Shown: positions 26,263-36,340, counted from the stretch's first letter. The stretch: 64,000 nt of DNA from an uncultured Paracoccus sp. (GCF_947487305.1 NZ_CANKWH010000001.1:434001-498000), one strand, 5' to 3'. Translations and numbers: made by a program. Notes: generated by a model not told the origin, from the sequence alone.

Positions 26263-26913
26263 ATGAAGCCGACAGAGGACCTGCAATCCGATCAGGCCTT
26301 CAAGATGCTGCTGGCGCAGCTGCGCAGCGGCCGCCTGCGCGGCAGCGCGCTGCTGGCCACGCCGGAGCTGGTCGAGCTGATCGGCTTCCCGCTCTCGGCC
26401 ACCCGCGAGGCGATCAAGCGCGCCGAGGAACAGTCGCTGCTGCGCATCTTGCCGAAGCGCGGGGTGGTGATCATGGATACCGGCCCCGAGACCACCCGCG
26501 CCTGCATGGATATGCGCGCCACGCTGGACAAGGAAGGCGCAAGACGGCTGCTGGCCGCCGGCACCCCCGACCTGTCGGCTCTGCGCCGGGCGCATGAAGC
26601 CCTGCTGGCCGAGGTCGAGGGCGATCCCGCCGCCGACCTGTCGCAGCGCGCCATCACCACCGACCTGTCCCTGCACGACTTCCTCGCCTCGGGCCTCGAC
26701 AACCCCTTCCTGCAGCAGGCCTATGCCGCCAACCGCAACCGCATCGCCATCATCCAAAACGCCCGCAACTTCCTGCCCGACCGCGTCCGCCCGGCGATGC
26801 AGGAGCATCTGGAGATCATCACCGCGCTGGAAAGCGGCGACAGTATGGCCGTGACCGACTGCATCGATCACCACCTGAAACTGACGCTGAGGTGGTGGGG
26901 GATCGAGGGGTGA
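26263..26913 (+). CDS. GntR-family regulator (FadR/FCD-like)
   Basis: A 216-residue regulator. The N-terminal winged helix spans about residues 5-65 (LLAQLRSGRLRGSALLATPELVELIGFPLSATREAIKRAEEQSLL, with recognition helix SATREAIKRAEE and wing RGVVIMDTG). The C-terminal helical FCD-type domain has LHDFLASGLDNPFLQQAY and the metal-site-like HLEIITALESGD and HHLKLTLRW. AAGGAG lies 8 bases before ATG 26263. The first residues before the helix are unusual for GntR proteins, so the subfamily is uncertain. Probably regulates the divergent carrier. Confidence 0.8.
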   Translation: MKPTEDLQSDQAFKMLLAQLRSGRLRGSALLATPELVELIGFPLSATREAIKRAEEQSLLRILPKRGVVIMDTGPETTRACMDMRATLDKEGARRLLAAGTPDLSALRRAHEALLAEVEGDPAADLSQRAITTDLSLHDFLASGLDNPFLQQAYAANRNRIAIIQNARNFLPDRVRPAMQEHLEIITALESGDSMAVTDCIDHHLKLTLRWWGIEG

Positions 26914-26924
26914 GGGGGATACCC

Positions 26925-26938
26925 CGGTTGCGCAACCG
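26925..26938. repeat. 14-base perfect palindrome in a G/C-skewed gap
   Basis: CGGTTGCGCAACCG lies between a plus-strand run of G tracts (26891-26919, overlapping the end of the GntR gene) and a run of C tracts (26939-26965). On RNA it would be a small hairpin; the surrounding tracts could pair or form a G-quadruplex. Possibly an operator or weak terminator before the DUF72 gene. Confidence 0.4.
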
Positions 26939-26980
26939 CACCACCACCCCTACCCTCCCCCCGAAGCGAGGAGCAAACCC

Positions 26981-27712
26981 ATGATCCGCATCGGCATCGG
27001 CGGCTGGAATTATCCAGACTGGCGCGGCGGCGCCTTCTATCCCGAGGCCCTGCCGCAGAAGCGCGAGCTGGAATATGCCAGCCGTGCGCTCACGAGCATC
27101 GAGATCAACGCCACCTATTACGGCAGCCAGAAACCCGAGAGTTTCCAGAAATGGCATGACGACACGCCCGAGGATTTCGTCTTCGCGATGAAGGCCAGCC
27201 GCTATGCCACCAACCGCCGCGTTCTGGCAGAGGCCGGCGACAGTGTGCAGCGTTTCCTGACCTCAGGAATCACCCGGCTCGGCCCCAAGCTTGGTCCGAT
27301 CAACTGGCAGCTGGCCGAGACAAAACAATTCGATCCCGCTGATTTCGCCGCCTTCCTGTCGCTTCTGCCCGAGGAACAGGACGGATTGCCCCTGCGCCAC
27401 GCGATCGAGGCGCGGCATGTCAGCTTTGCCGACCCCGCCGCCGCCGATCTCTGCCGCAACCGCAACATCGCGCTGATCCGCGCCGGCGACAGCAAGTTTC
27501 CCGATATCGACGCGAGAACCGCCGATTTCGCCTATCTTCGACTGATGGGGACGCAGGATATCGACGGAGGCTATGACGCGGCGGGGCTGGGGACATGGGC
27601 AGCGGAGGCCCGCCGAATGGCCGATGGCCGCGAACTCTATCTCTATGTTATCTCTGGCGCGAAGCACCGAAACCCGGCCTGCGCACAGGCCCTGATCCAG
27701 AGGCTGGCATGA
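26981..27712 (+). CDS. DUF72 family protein (YecE-like)
   Basis: A 243-residue TIM-barrel-like protein. The start MIRIGIGGWNYPDWRGGAFYP and the EINATYYGSQKPESFQKWHDDTPEDFVFAMKASRYATN region (read in shorter conserved blocks) are the DUF72 hallmarks; the C-terminal half has FAYLRLMGT and LYVISGAKHRNPACAQALI. The biochemical role of this family is not established. GAGGAG lies 7 bases before the ATG. It overlaps the downstream ABM-GNAT gene by 4 bases (ATGA), so the two are coupled. Confidence 0.87.
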   Translation: MIRIGIGGWNYPDWRGGAFYPEALPQKRELEYASRALTSIEINATYYGSQKPESFQKWHDDTPEDFVFAMKASRYATNRRVLAEAGDSVQRFLTSGITRLGPKLGPINWQLAETKQFDPADFAAFLSLLPEEQDGLPLRHAIEARHVSFADPAAADLCRNRNIALIRAGDSKFPDIDARTADFAYLRLMGTQDIDGGYDAAGLGTWAAEARRMADGRELYLYVISGAKHRNPACAQALIQRLA

Positions 27713-28527
27713 GCAGTTGCACCTGCGGACATCACCACCACCACCCCGCCGCAGCCTGCAACGATACGGGCACGCCCATCGCCCTTGACCGCCCGATGAT
27801 CGCGCTGACCGGGCGCCTCGTCTGCGACGAGACCGCGCAGATGTTGACCGCGCTGACGCTGCTGCCCGATCACAGCCGCCTCAGCAGGGCCGAGCCGGGC
27901 AACCTGCGCTTTGACCTTGCGCAGAGCGAGGACCCGATGGTCTGGACGCTCGACGAGCTTTTCGCCGATGCCGAGGCCTTCGCCGCCCATCAGGCACGCA
28001 CCGCCGCCAGCGACTGGGGCCGGTCCTCGACCGAGATCAGGCGCGACTTCACCCGCAGCGAGGTGGTCCCGCATCTCCGCTCGGAAACGCCCGCCGACCG
28101 GCCGACCATTCACGCGCTGAACCTTGCAGCCTTCGGTGGCGCGGACGAGGCGGTGCTGGTCGACGCCCTGCGCCGCGATGGCGATCTGAACCTGTCGCTG
28201 GTCGCTGCTCAGGGCGGGACGATCCTTGGCCATCTGGCGCTATCGCCGATCTCGGCGCCCTTCCCGGCGCTGGCGCTGGCGCCGGTGGCGGTGCATCCGG
28301 TGTTGCACGGGCGCGGCATCGGCAGCGCGCTGATCCGTGCCGCCATCGCCGCCCGGCCAGGCTACAGCCTTATCCTCCTGGGTGATCCGGCCTATTACAG
28401 CCGCTTCGGCTTCCAGCCCGTGGACCTGAAATCGCCCTATGCCGGCCCCTACCTGCAGGCGCTCGGCGCGGGCCTGCAGCCCGGCGCGACCATCACCCAC
28501 GCCCCGGCCTTCTCTGCCCTGGGCTGA
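27709..28527 (+). CDS. Fusion of ABM-like monooxygenase fold and GNAT acetyltransferase
   Basis: A 272-residue two-domain protein. Residues 4-12 read CTCGHHHHH, a natural Cys/His cluster able to bind metal. Residues ~29-118 look like an antibiotic-biosynthesis-monooxygenase (ABM/YgiN) domain (EPGNLRFDLAQSED, then WTLDELFADAEAFAAHQA). Residues ~122-272 are a GNAT domain with the acetyl-CoA motif VAVHPVLHGRGIGSALIRAA (about 193-212) and YYSRFGFQPVD. Start ATG 27709 overlaps the DUF72 stop. Both activities are inferred from fold only; substrates are unknown. Confidence 0.8.
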   Translation: MSSCTCGHHHHHPAAACNDTGTPIALDRPMIALTGRLVCDETAQMLTALTLLPDHSRLSRAEPGNLRFDLAQSEDPMVWTLDELFADAEAFAAHQARTAASDWGRSSTEIRRDFTRSEVVPHLRSETPADRPTIHALNLAAFGGADEAVLVDALRRDGDLNLSLVAAQGGTILGHLALSPISAPFPALALAPVAVHPVLHGRGIGSALIRAAIAARPGYSLILLGDPAYYSRFGFQPVDLKSPYAGPYLQALGAGLQPGATITHAPAFSALG

Positions 28528-28530
28528 GGC

Positions 28531-28573
28531 TTTCAGCTTGGCAAAAATATCCCCGCCGGAGGCATCCGGCGGT
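28531..28573 (+). repeat. Short intergenic element, copy 2
   Basis: Core TTTCAGCTTGGCAAAAATATCC followed by a perfect hairpin CCGCCGGA-GGCA-TCCGGCGG (28554-28573). It fills the 51-base gap between two convergent genes and may act as a terminator for the upstream acetyltransferase gene, although no T run follows. Related copies: 16283-16320 and 47741-47791. Confidence 0.7.
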
Positions 28574-28578
28574 GGCGC

Positions 28579-29490
28579 TCACTCGGCGGCGACATTGGGC
28601 GCGCGCAGCCGCACGCGTTTGATCCGCCGAGGATCGGCATCGACCACCTCGAATTCCGCGCCGGAATCATGCCCGATGACCTCGCCGCGCAGCGGAATGC
28701 GGCCGGTCATCATGAAGATCAGCCCGCCAAGCGTGTCGATCTCTTCGTCCTGATCCTCGCTGCCAAGGCGCAGCCCGGTTTCGGCCTCGACATCGGACAG
28801 CGGCGCGCGGGCCTGGATCAGCCATTGGCCGGGCTTCTCGCTGACCCAGAGACCGCCCTCGGTCTCGTCATGCTCGTCCTCGATCTCGCCGATCACCTGC
28901 TCGATCAGGTCCTCGATCGTCACCAGCCCGTCGACCCCGCCATATTCGTCGATGACCAGCGCCATGTGCATCCGCTTCTGCTGCATTTGCTGCAACAGGA
29001 CACCGATGGGCATCGAGGGCGGCACATAGAGCAAGGGCCGCAGCATCGGCCGCAGGGTGAAACGCCCGCCCTTGCCGAAACCGTGCTTCAGCGCCAGGTC
29101 CTTCAGGTGGATCAGGCCAAGCGGGCTGTCCAGCGTGCCGCGAAAGACCGGGATGCGGGAAAAGCCATGTTCGCGGAACATTTCGACCAGATCGTCGAGC
29201 GAAATGTTCGAGGGTGCCGCCACGATCTCGACCTTCGGGATGGCCACGTCATCGACCCGCATCCGCCGCAGGTTGACCATGCCGGGGGCAGGATGGGCGG
29301 TCGGGCTGCTGTCCTCTGCTGCGGCCTCGTCCTCGCCCCGCTCGTCCTCGCTGCCAAAGATCTCGCCGAAGAAGCGTCCCAGGAAGCCGCGCTGGCTGGG
29401 CAGGTCGCGCCCATCACCTCCGACGCCATCGGCCGTGCCGGCCGGTTCGCCGCGAAGCGGGGGGGTGCTAGATCGGGGTTCGGAACTCAT
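28579..29490 (-). CDS. corC: CBS-domain CorC/HlyC-family protein (Mg2+/Co2+ efflux or lipid-related)
   Basis: A 303-residue cytosolic CorC-like protein: N-terminal disordered part, two CBS domains (VDDVAIPKVEIVAAPSNISLDDLVEMF and MALVIDEYGGVDGLVTIEDLIEQVIGEIEDEHD as key stretches) and a C-terminal CorC_HlyC domain with LSDVEAETGLRL and DTLGGLIFMMTGRIPLRGE. No membrane DUF21 part. It overlaps the ybeY stop by 4 bases, giving phoH-ybeY-corC, the conserved order (E. coli has lnt next; here lnt is 8 kb away). Confidence 0.9.
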   Translation of the reverse strand: MSSEPRSSTPPLRGEPAGTADGVGGDGRDLPSQRGFLGRFFGEIFGSEDERGEDEAAAEDSSPTAHPAPGMVNLRRMRVDDVAIPKVEIVAAPSNISLDDLVEMFREHGFSRIPVFRGTLDSPLGLIHLKDLALKHGFGKGGRFTLRPMLRPLLYVPPSMPIGVLLQQMQQKRMHMALVIDEYGGVDGLVTIEDLIEQVIGEIEDEHDETEGGLWVSEKPGQWLIQARAPLSDVEAETGLRLGSEDQDEEIDTLGGLIFMMTGRIPLRGEVIGHDSGAEFEVVDADPRRIKRVRLRAPNVAAE

Positions 29491-30041
29491 ATGCGTGACT
29501 CTGAATACGGATCGGAAATGCCAAGGGTGAACAGGATCGAACGCTCGACCGCCTCCATGGTTTCGGCGTCGGCGTCGTTTTCATGGTCATAGCCCACCAG
29601 ATGCAACCCGGCATGGATCAACAGGTGGATGACATGATGGTCAAAGGGCTTGCCCTGCGCCAGCGCCTCGGCGGCGCAGGTGTCGAAGGAAATGGCGATA
29701 TCGCCCCATTCCTCGTCCTCGGGCAGGTTGGGCCGGTCACCGGGCTCATGCGGCTGATGCTCGACCGAGGGCCAGGAGAGGACGTTGGTGGCGCGCGGCT
29801 TGCCACGGAAATCGGCGTTCAGCGCGGCGATGCGGGCATCGTCGCAGCCCATGACCACGATCTCGCCCGAGGCACCCAGCCACAGTTGCAGGGCATCGAG
29901 CGCACGTTCGGCCAGAGGCTCCAGTCCGGCCTCTTCCCACCGCTCATCCTCGATCACCACGTCGGGCGGCATCGGAGACGGAGGTTCGTCTTCCGCCTCG
30001 CCGGGTTCATGCGCGGGGGTCATGGACATCGGCTCAGCCAT
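29487..30041 (-). CDS. ybeY: Endoribonuclease YbeY (16S rRNA maturation)
   Basis: A 184-residue metalloprotein that trims the 16S rRNA 3' end and takes part in ribosome quality control. The zinc site HLLIHAGLHLVGYDH is visible near residue 140, close to the canonical H-G-x-L-H-L-x-G-Y-D-H with Ala in place of the second residue. The N terminus is longer than E. coli YbeY and Pro/Glu-rich. The start is uncertain: ATG at 30041 overlaps the phoH stop by 8 bases; ATGs at 30029 and 30023 are alternatives. Middle gene of phoH-ybeY-corC. Confidence 0.91.
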   Translation of the reverse strand: MAEPMSMTPAHEPGEAEDEPPSPMPPDVVIEDERWEEAGLEPLAERALDALQLWLGASGEIVVMGCDDARIAALNADFRGKPRATNVLSWPSVEHQPHEPGDRPNLPEDEEWGDIAISFDTCAAEALAQGKPFDHHVIHLLIHAGLHLVGYDHENDADAETMEAVERSILFTLGISDPYSESRI

Positions 30042-31116
30042 CGGCCTCGAGCCGTCGCGGGCGGCGCGGGATATAGCCGCCGCGCATGTCATCGACCTCG
30101 CCGCGCGCCATTGCCGCCTCGGCCTCGGCGTCATAGGCCATGATGATCTTGGCGACCAGCGGGTGGCGGACCACGTCCTTGGCGGTGAAGTAGCTGAAGC
30201 TGATCCCCTTGATATCCTTCAGGATATGCTCGGCATCGACCAGCCCCGACTGGGTGCCGCGCGGCAGGTCGATCTGGGTGCGGTCGCCGGTGATGACCAT
30301 GCGCGAGCCCTCACCCAGACGGGTCAGGAACATCTTCATCTGCATGGTCGAGGCGTTCTGCGCCTCGTCCAGCACCACGAAGGCATTGGCCAGCGTGCGC
30401 CCGCGCATGAAGGCGAGCGGCGCGATCTCGATGCGCTTTTCCTCCATCAGCTTCTGCATCTGCTTGCCGGGCAGAAAGTCGTTCAGCGCGTCATAGAGCG
30501 GCTGCATGTAGGGATCGACCTTCTCCTTCATGTCGCCGGGCAGGAACCCCAGACGCTCGCCCGCCTCGACGGCGGGGCGCGACAGGATGATCTTGTCGAC
30601 CTGCCCGCTGATCAGCATGGTCACACCCACGGCCACGGCCAGGTAGGTCTTGCCGGTGCCGGCCGGGCCGATGCCGAAGGCCAGTTCATTCTCGAACAGG
30701 GCGCGGACATAGGCCTTCTGCGCCTCGGTGCGCGGTTCAACCGATTTCTTGCGGGTGCGCAGTTCGTAATTGCCGGCGGCGAACATCTCGAGCTGTTCGA
30801 TCGGCGAGGTTTCGGGCGCGGCCTCGCCGCCCATGCGCAGGGCCGCCTCGACCTCGCCCATCTCGACCCCACGCCCCTGCTCCAGCCGGGCATAAAGCGC
30901 GCGCAGCACCTGCGCCGCCTCGGTCTGGGCCTCGATCGGTCCGACGATGGCCAGAAGATTGCCGCGCCGCAGGATGTGCACGCCCAAGGCTTCCTCGATC
31001 CGCGCCAGATGCCGGTCATTGGCACCGCAGAGATCAATCAGCAGGCGATTGTCAGGGAATTCCAGCAGCGTTTCACTGGCGGCGGGGGCAGCGGGGGTAG
31101 TCGGGTTCAGACCCAA
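30034..31116 (-). CDS. phoH: PhoH-family ATPase
   Basis: A 360-residue PhoH-like ATPase. The Walker A motif GPAGTGKT is at about residues 150-157; Walker B is in AFVVLDEAQNAS; the C-terminal half has SRMVITGDRTQIDLPRG. An N-terminal KH-like/PhoH_N region precedes it. No ATG exists near the conserved start; I chose the TTG at 31116 because AGGAG lies 7 bases upstream and the reading MGLNPTTPAA leads straight into the conserved part. An upstream open stretch to 31269 lacks conservation. First gene of the phoH-ybeY-corC operon. Confidence 0.9.
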   Translation of the reverse strand: MGLNPTTPAAPAASETLLEFPDNRLLIDLCGANDRHLARIEEALGVHILRRGNLLAIVGPIEAQTEAAQVLRALYARLEQGRGVEMGEVEAALRMGGEAAPETSPIEQLEMFAAGNYELRTRKKSVEPRTEAQKAYVRALFENELAFGIGPAGTGKTYLAVAVGVTMLISGQVDKIILSRPAVEAGERLGFLPGDMKEKVDPYMQPLYDALNDFLPGKQMQKLMEEKRIEIAPLAFMRGRTLANAFVVLDEAQNASTMQMKMFLTRLGEGSRMVITGDRTQIDLPRGTQSGLVDAEHILKDIKGISFSYFTAKDVVRHPLVAKIIMAYDAEAEAAMARGEVDDMRGGYIPRRPRRLEADG

Positions 31117-31332
31117 AAAGCGACTCCTGAAAAGGCTCTGGCCCAATGGTGGCAAGCCCGGGTCGTTTGCGCAAGGGACAGGGGCGAAATTCGGGTGAAT
31201 TTTCCCCCCGGAAGCTGCGCTCTGCGGAAATCTGCCGCCTCGGGCCGCGCGCACCCGAGCCTGACCCATCGGCCCCGCGCAGGAGAGTCATGCCGGGGGC
31301 TTCTCCCACCACGCAGGGGCAGGACAAGCTGC

Positions 31333-31361
31333 GAGGCCCGCGCGTCCGGCGCGCGGACCTC
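31333..31361 (-). terminator. Strong hairpin downstream of the MarR-family gene
   Basis: Arms GAGG-c-CCGCGCG and CGCGCGG-a-CCTC (11 pairs, one mismatch) around a 5-base loop, 22 bases after the minus-strand stop at 31383. No T run follows, so it may act as a rho-dependent 3' end or processing signal rather than a classical terminator. Confidence 0.45.
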
Positions 31362-31382
31362 TCCGCACACTCATGAACGAGG

Positions 31383-31913
31383 TCAATAGATATAGCGGAT
31401 CTGCTCGATCCAGTAACGTTCGATGCGCCGGGCCTGCAGGTTCACCTGCGCCAGCGGCGGATCATCCAGCACGCCCGACATGGCCAGTTGCTCGGCGTGG
31501 CGGCAGAACAGCGTCAGCACGATCTGCCGCACCTCCTGCCCGGCCTCGGTCAGCCGCACCCGGACCGAGCGGCGATCCAGGTCGCAACGCTCGTGATGGA
31601 CATAGCCCATGCTGACCAGCTTCTTCAGGTTATAGCTGACATTGCTGCCCTGGTACATGCCGCGGGACCTCAGCTCTCCGGCCGAAACCTCTGATTCACC
31701 GAGATTATAGAGGATCAGCGCCTGAACCGGGTTGAGATCCTGCCGCCCCAGCCGCTCGAATTCGTCCTTGACCAGATCCTGCATCAGGCGGTGCAGACGT
31801 TCCAGCAATTGCAGCGCCTCGAGATAGGTCGCGGGCGCCGCCTCGCTGCGGTCATCAGCGGGGCGCGACGCATCCACGAAATCGCGTCGCGCGGGTGCAA
31901 GCATGGTCATCAT
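31383..31913 (-). CDS. MarR-family winged-helix regulator
   Basis: A 176-residue MarR protein. The winged helix is recognisable: QALILYNLGESEVSAGEL, recognition helix QGSNVSYNLKKLVSMGYV and wing CDLDRRSVRVRLTEAGQEV. N- and C-terminal helices form the dimer. The shape and the GSNVSYNLKKL helix resemble the LdtR-like branch found in alphaproteobacteria, which controls cell-envelope and stress genes; that assignment is by memory and tentative. It has its own 134-base upstream region and no operon partner. Confidence 0.86.
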   Translation of the reverse strand: MMTMLAPARRDFVDASRPADDRSEAAPATYLEALQLLERLHRLMQDLVKDEFERLGRQDLNPVQALILYNLGESEVSAGELRSRGMYQGSNVSYNLKKLVSMGYVHHERCDLDRRSVRVRLTEAGQEVRQIVLTLFCRHAEQLAMSGVLDDPPLAQVNLQARRIERYWIEQIRYIY

Positions 31914-32047
31914 CCGTCCTGATCTGACTGTCCTGACGATGACCTTGCCCGAAAAACCCGAATCCCCGGTTAATCGGCCCGGCTTTCCCCGCGCGCCTTG
32001 CCTAAAATGCGATCAGCCGGGTTAACCACGCGGGAGAGCCAACTTGG

Positions 32048-32323
32048 CTAGCCGCGCAGCCGCGCGCCGGCATGGCTGGCGATCACGTCGAGAAGCGGCG
32101 CCAGGTCCGCCGGCCCGCCCTCGCGCCCTGCGATCCGGGCGGTGATCCACAGGTAGAGGTCCTGATCGTTCTCGGACATCAGCGCCTCGTATTGCGCCAT
32201 CATCGGTTCGGACAGATCGGCCAGCGGCCCGTCGGCGAAGGGGCCGAGGATCAGATCCATCTCCTTCATCCCGCGCCGCCAGCTGCGCATCCTCAGGCGC
32301 CGCAGCCGCTGATCGTCATCCAT
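32048..32323 (-). CDS. sdhE: Succinate dehydrogenase assembly factor SdhE
   Basis: A 91-residue protein of the SdhE/YgfY/SDHAF2 family, needed for FAD attachment to the flavoprotein subunit of succinate dehydrogenase. The key RGMKEMD motif (residues ~17-24 in RSWRRGMKEMDLILG) is present, with YEALMSENDQDLYLWITAR following. Start MDDDQRLRRL chosen because it gives the normal family length; an upstream ATG would add 15 unconserved residues. Lies 19 bases after an XRE regulator gene on the same strand. Confidence 0.9.
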   Translation of the reverse strand: MDDDQRLRRLRMRSWRRGMKEMDLILGPFADGPLADLSEPMMAQYEALMSENDQDLYLWITARIAGREGGPADLAPLLDVIASHAGARLRG

Positions 32324-32342
32324 TGCAACCCCCTGCATCGCC

Positions 32343-34265
<1,923 letters not shown>

Positions 34266-34379
34266 GATGTCCTCCATTTCAAGCCTGACTGTTTCAGGCG
34301 GTTGATCGATGCCACCAGACTGCTATGATTTTCTGGACATATCCAACAAAGCCCCGGCAACCGTTCATAAGGCCAGCTT

Positions 34380-35258
34380 ATGCAGCTTCCGCCCCTCGCC
34401 GCCATCCGTGCTTTTGAATCCGCCGCCCGGCACCTGTCGTTCACCAAGGCGGCGGACGAGCTGGGCCTGACGCAGGCCGGGATCAGCTACCAGATCAAGC
34501 TGCTGGAGGAACGTCTGGGTCAGGCGCTGTTCCTGCGCCAGCCCCGCGCGCTGCAACTGACCGAGCTGGGCCAGCGGCTTGCGGCACCGACGACGCAGGC
34601 CTTTGACCTGTTGCGCAATGCCTATGCCGACAGTTCGGGCCGGGCCTCCACGCTGTCGATCACCACGCCGGTCACGCTGTCGGGCAACTGGCTGGCCGAG
34701 CGGCTGGGGCGCTTCCAGATGGATCACCCCGAGCTGACGCTGCGCCTGGATGCCAGCGACAAGAACATCAACTTCGCTCGCGACGATTTCGACCTGGCGA
34801 TCCGCTTTGGCCATGGCGACTGGTCGGGCCTGACCGCGCATCGGCTGTTCGATTTCGAGATCACCCCGATGCTGTCCCCGCGCCTGCTGGAGGGTCGCCG
34901 GTTGACCGACCCGGCAGAACTTCTGACCCTGCCCCGGATCGACTCGGGCGATCCGCATTGGGCCATGTGGTTCTGCAAGGCCGGGATCGCGGACCTGCCC
35001 GAGGCCGCCAGCCCGACCCCGGATCTCGGCACCCAGATCCACGAGGCCCGCGCCGCCATTGCCGGTCAGGGCGTGGCGGTGCTGACCCCGCGCTTCTTCC
35101 GCTACGAGCTGGCGACCGGCAGCCTGGTCCAGCCCTTCCAGATGACCTGCGGCAACGGCAAATCCTATTGGCTGGTCTATCCAGAGGCGCGGCGCAACCG
35201 CCCGGCGATCCGCGCCTTCCGCCAGTTCATCCTGGCCGAGGCCGCTGCCGACCGATGA
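34380..35258 (+). CDS. LysR-family regulator (GcvA-like)
   Basis: A 292-residue LysR protein. Helix-turn-helix at residues ~5-64 (LAAIRAFESAARHLSFTKAADELGLTQAGISYQIKLLEERLGQALF, read as GcvA-type because of PPLAAIRAFESAARHLSFTKAA). The effector domain follows with LDASDKNINFARDDFDLAIRFG. The neighbours are a small DUF1127-like gene (divergent) and 3-hydroxybutyrate dehydrogenase (convergent), so the target is not evident from context. Confidence 0.9.
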   Translation: MQLPPLAAIRAFESAARHLSFTKAADELGLTQAGISYQIKLLEERLGQALFLRQPRALQLTELGQRLAAPTTQAFDLLRNAYADSSGRASTLSITTPVTLSGNWLAERLGRFQMDHPELTLRLDASDKNINFARDDFDLAIRFGHGDWSGLTAHRLFDFEITPMLSPRLLEGRRLTDPAELLTLPRIDSGDPHWAMWFCKAGIADLPEAASPTPDLGTQIHEARAAIAGQGVAVLTPRFFRYELATGSLVQPFQMTCGNGKSYWLVYPEARRNRPAIRAFRQFILAEAAADR

Positions 35259-35315
35259 GAAAAGGGGCACGGCCAAGACGACCGCACCCCTTCATCTGTC
35301 AGCACGAGGCTTGGC

Positions 35316-36098
35316 TCAGAGCGCCGTCCAGCCGCCATCCACGGAGATCGTGGTGCCGGTGATCTGCGCCGCCGCATTGCTGCAGAGGAACACGGCGGTG
35401 CCGCCCAGTTCCTCGACCGTGGCGAACTGCTTCGAGGGCTGGCGCTGCAGCAGCACGTTCCGCACCACCTCCTCGCGGGTCATCTTGTATTCCTTCATCG
35501 TGTCGGGGATCTGCGCCTCGACCAGCGGGGTCAGCACGTAGCCCGGGCAGATGGCATTGGCGGTGATCGGTTCTTCTGCCGTTTCCAGCGCCGTCACCTT
35601 GGTCAGTCCGACCACGCCATGCTTGGCGGCGACATAGGCCGATTTGAACGGGCTCGCCGTCAGGCCATGGGCCGAGGCGATGTTGACCACCCGGCCCCAG
35701 CCGGCCTTGCGCATCATCGGCAGCGCGGCAGCGGTGGTGTGGAAGGCGGAACTCAGGTTGATGGCGATGATCGCGTCCCATTTGTCGGTCGGGAATTCCG
35801 GGATCGGCGCGACATGCTGGATGCCGGCATTGTTGACCAGGATGTCGCAGCTGCCCGCCTTCTCGACCAGCGCGCGGCATTGATCGCCCTTGGACATATC
35901 CGCCTGGATATAGCGCGCGGTGACACCGAATTCCTTGCCCAGCTTTTCCGCCAGCGCGTGATCCTCGTCGCGGTCGGTAAAGCTGTTCAGCACGATATTG
36001 GCACCCGCCCGCGCCAGTTCGGTCGCAACGCCCAGACCGATGCCGGAATTCGAGCCGGTCACGATGGCCGTCTTGCCGCTCAGGAATGTGTCAAACAT
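35316..36098 (-). CDS. bdhA: D-3-hydroxybutyrate dehydrogenase
   Basis: A 260-residue short-chain dehydrogenase. Rossmann motif TGSNSGIGLGVA near residue 12, NNAG in ILVNNAGIQHVAPI, catalytic Ser/Tyr/Lys in NIASAHGLTASPFKSAYVAAKHG and the late SVDGGWTAL end typical of hydroxybutyrate dehydrogenases. It interconverts 3-hydroxybutyrate and acetoacetate with NAD, in polyhydroxybutyrate breakdown. GGAG lies 7 bases before ATG 36098; an open extension to 36266 is not conserved. A minus-strand terminator lies 130 bases upstream. Confidence 0.93.
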   Translation of the reverse strand: MFDTFLSGKTAIVTGSNSGIGLGVATELARAGANIVLNSFTDRDEDHALAEKLGKEFGVTARYIQADMSKGDQCRALVEKAGSCDILVNNAGIQHVAPIPEFPTDKWDAIIAINLSSAFHTTAAALPMMRKAGWGRVVNIASAHGLTASPFKSAYVAAKHGVVGLTKVTALETAEEPITANAICPGYVLTPLVEAQIPDTMKEYKMTREEVVRNVLLQRQPSKQFATVEELGGTAVFLCSNAAAQITGTTISVDGGWTAL

Positions 36099-36228
36099 GG
36101 GAATCTCCAATTCGTCGACTTTGCGCCCGCAGCATAGGCGCGCCATGCGGCAGGCGCAGCAGGAAACTTTGGCGCCGCAGCATGGGGCGGAAACCCGCCC
36201 GGCGGGTGCCCGACCCGCGCCGAAAGCC

Positions 36229-36305
36229 AAAAAAAAAAGCGCCCGCACAAGGCGGGCGCAAGTCATGAGGCAGGTTTCATACAGGCAAGAAACCTATCGA
36301 GCAGT
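36229..36305 (-). ncRNA. Candidate small RNA (~77 nt) with intrinsic terminator
   Basis: In the 326-base gap between bdhA and a divergent transporter gene the minus strand has, in order: a promoter-like -35/-10 pair (36340-36312), a perfect hairpin AGGTTTC-N10-GAAACCT (36295-36272), and a terminator GCGCCCGC-CTTGT-GCGGGCGC (36259-36239) followed by ten T. No start codon with a convincing frame lies inside. This is the form of a free-standing small RNA. The alternative is an attenuator-type leader of bdhA, whose start is 130 bases further on. The rest of the gap (36099-36228) shows no clear feature. Confidence 0.6.
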
Positions 36306-36311
36306 AAGTTA

Positions 36312-36340
36312 TTTATACGCGATCAACCGCCGGAGTCCAA
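36312..36340 (-). promoter_or_regulatory. Candidate sigma-70 promoter of the small RNA
   Basis: On the minus strand TTGGAC (36340-36335) and TATAAA (36317-36312) are separated by exactly 17 bases, predicting transcription start near 36305. TATAAAT is an unusually AT-rich -10 box for this genome. Confidence 0.5.

Noticed and set aside
36229..36238. A run of ten A as a possible sequencing artefact
   Set aside because: It is followed at once by a perfect GC stem, so it is best read as the T run of a minus-strand terminator.
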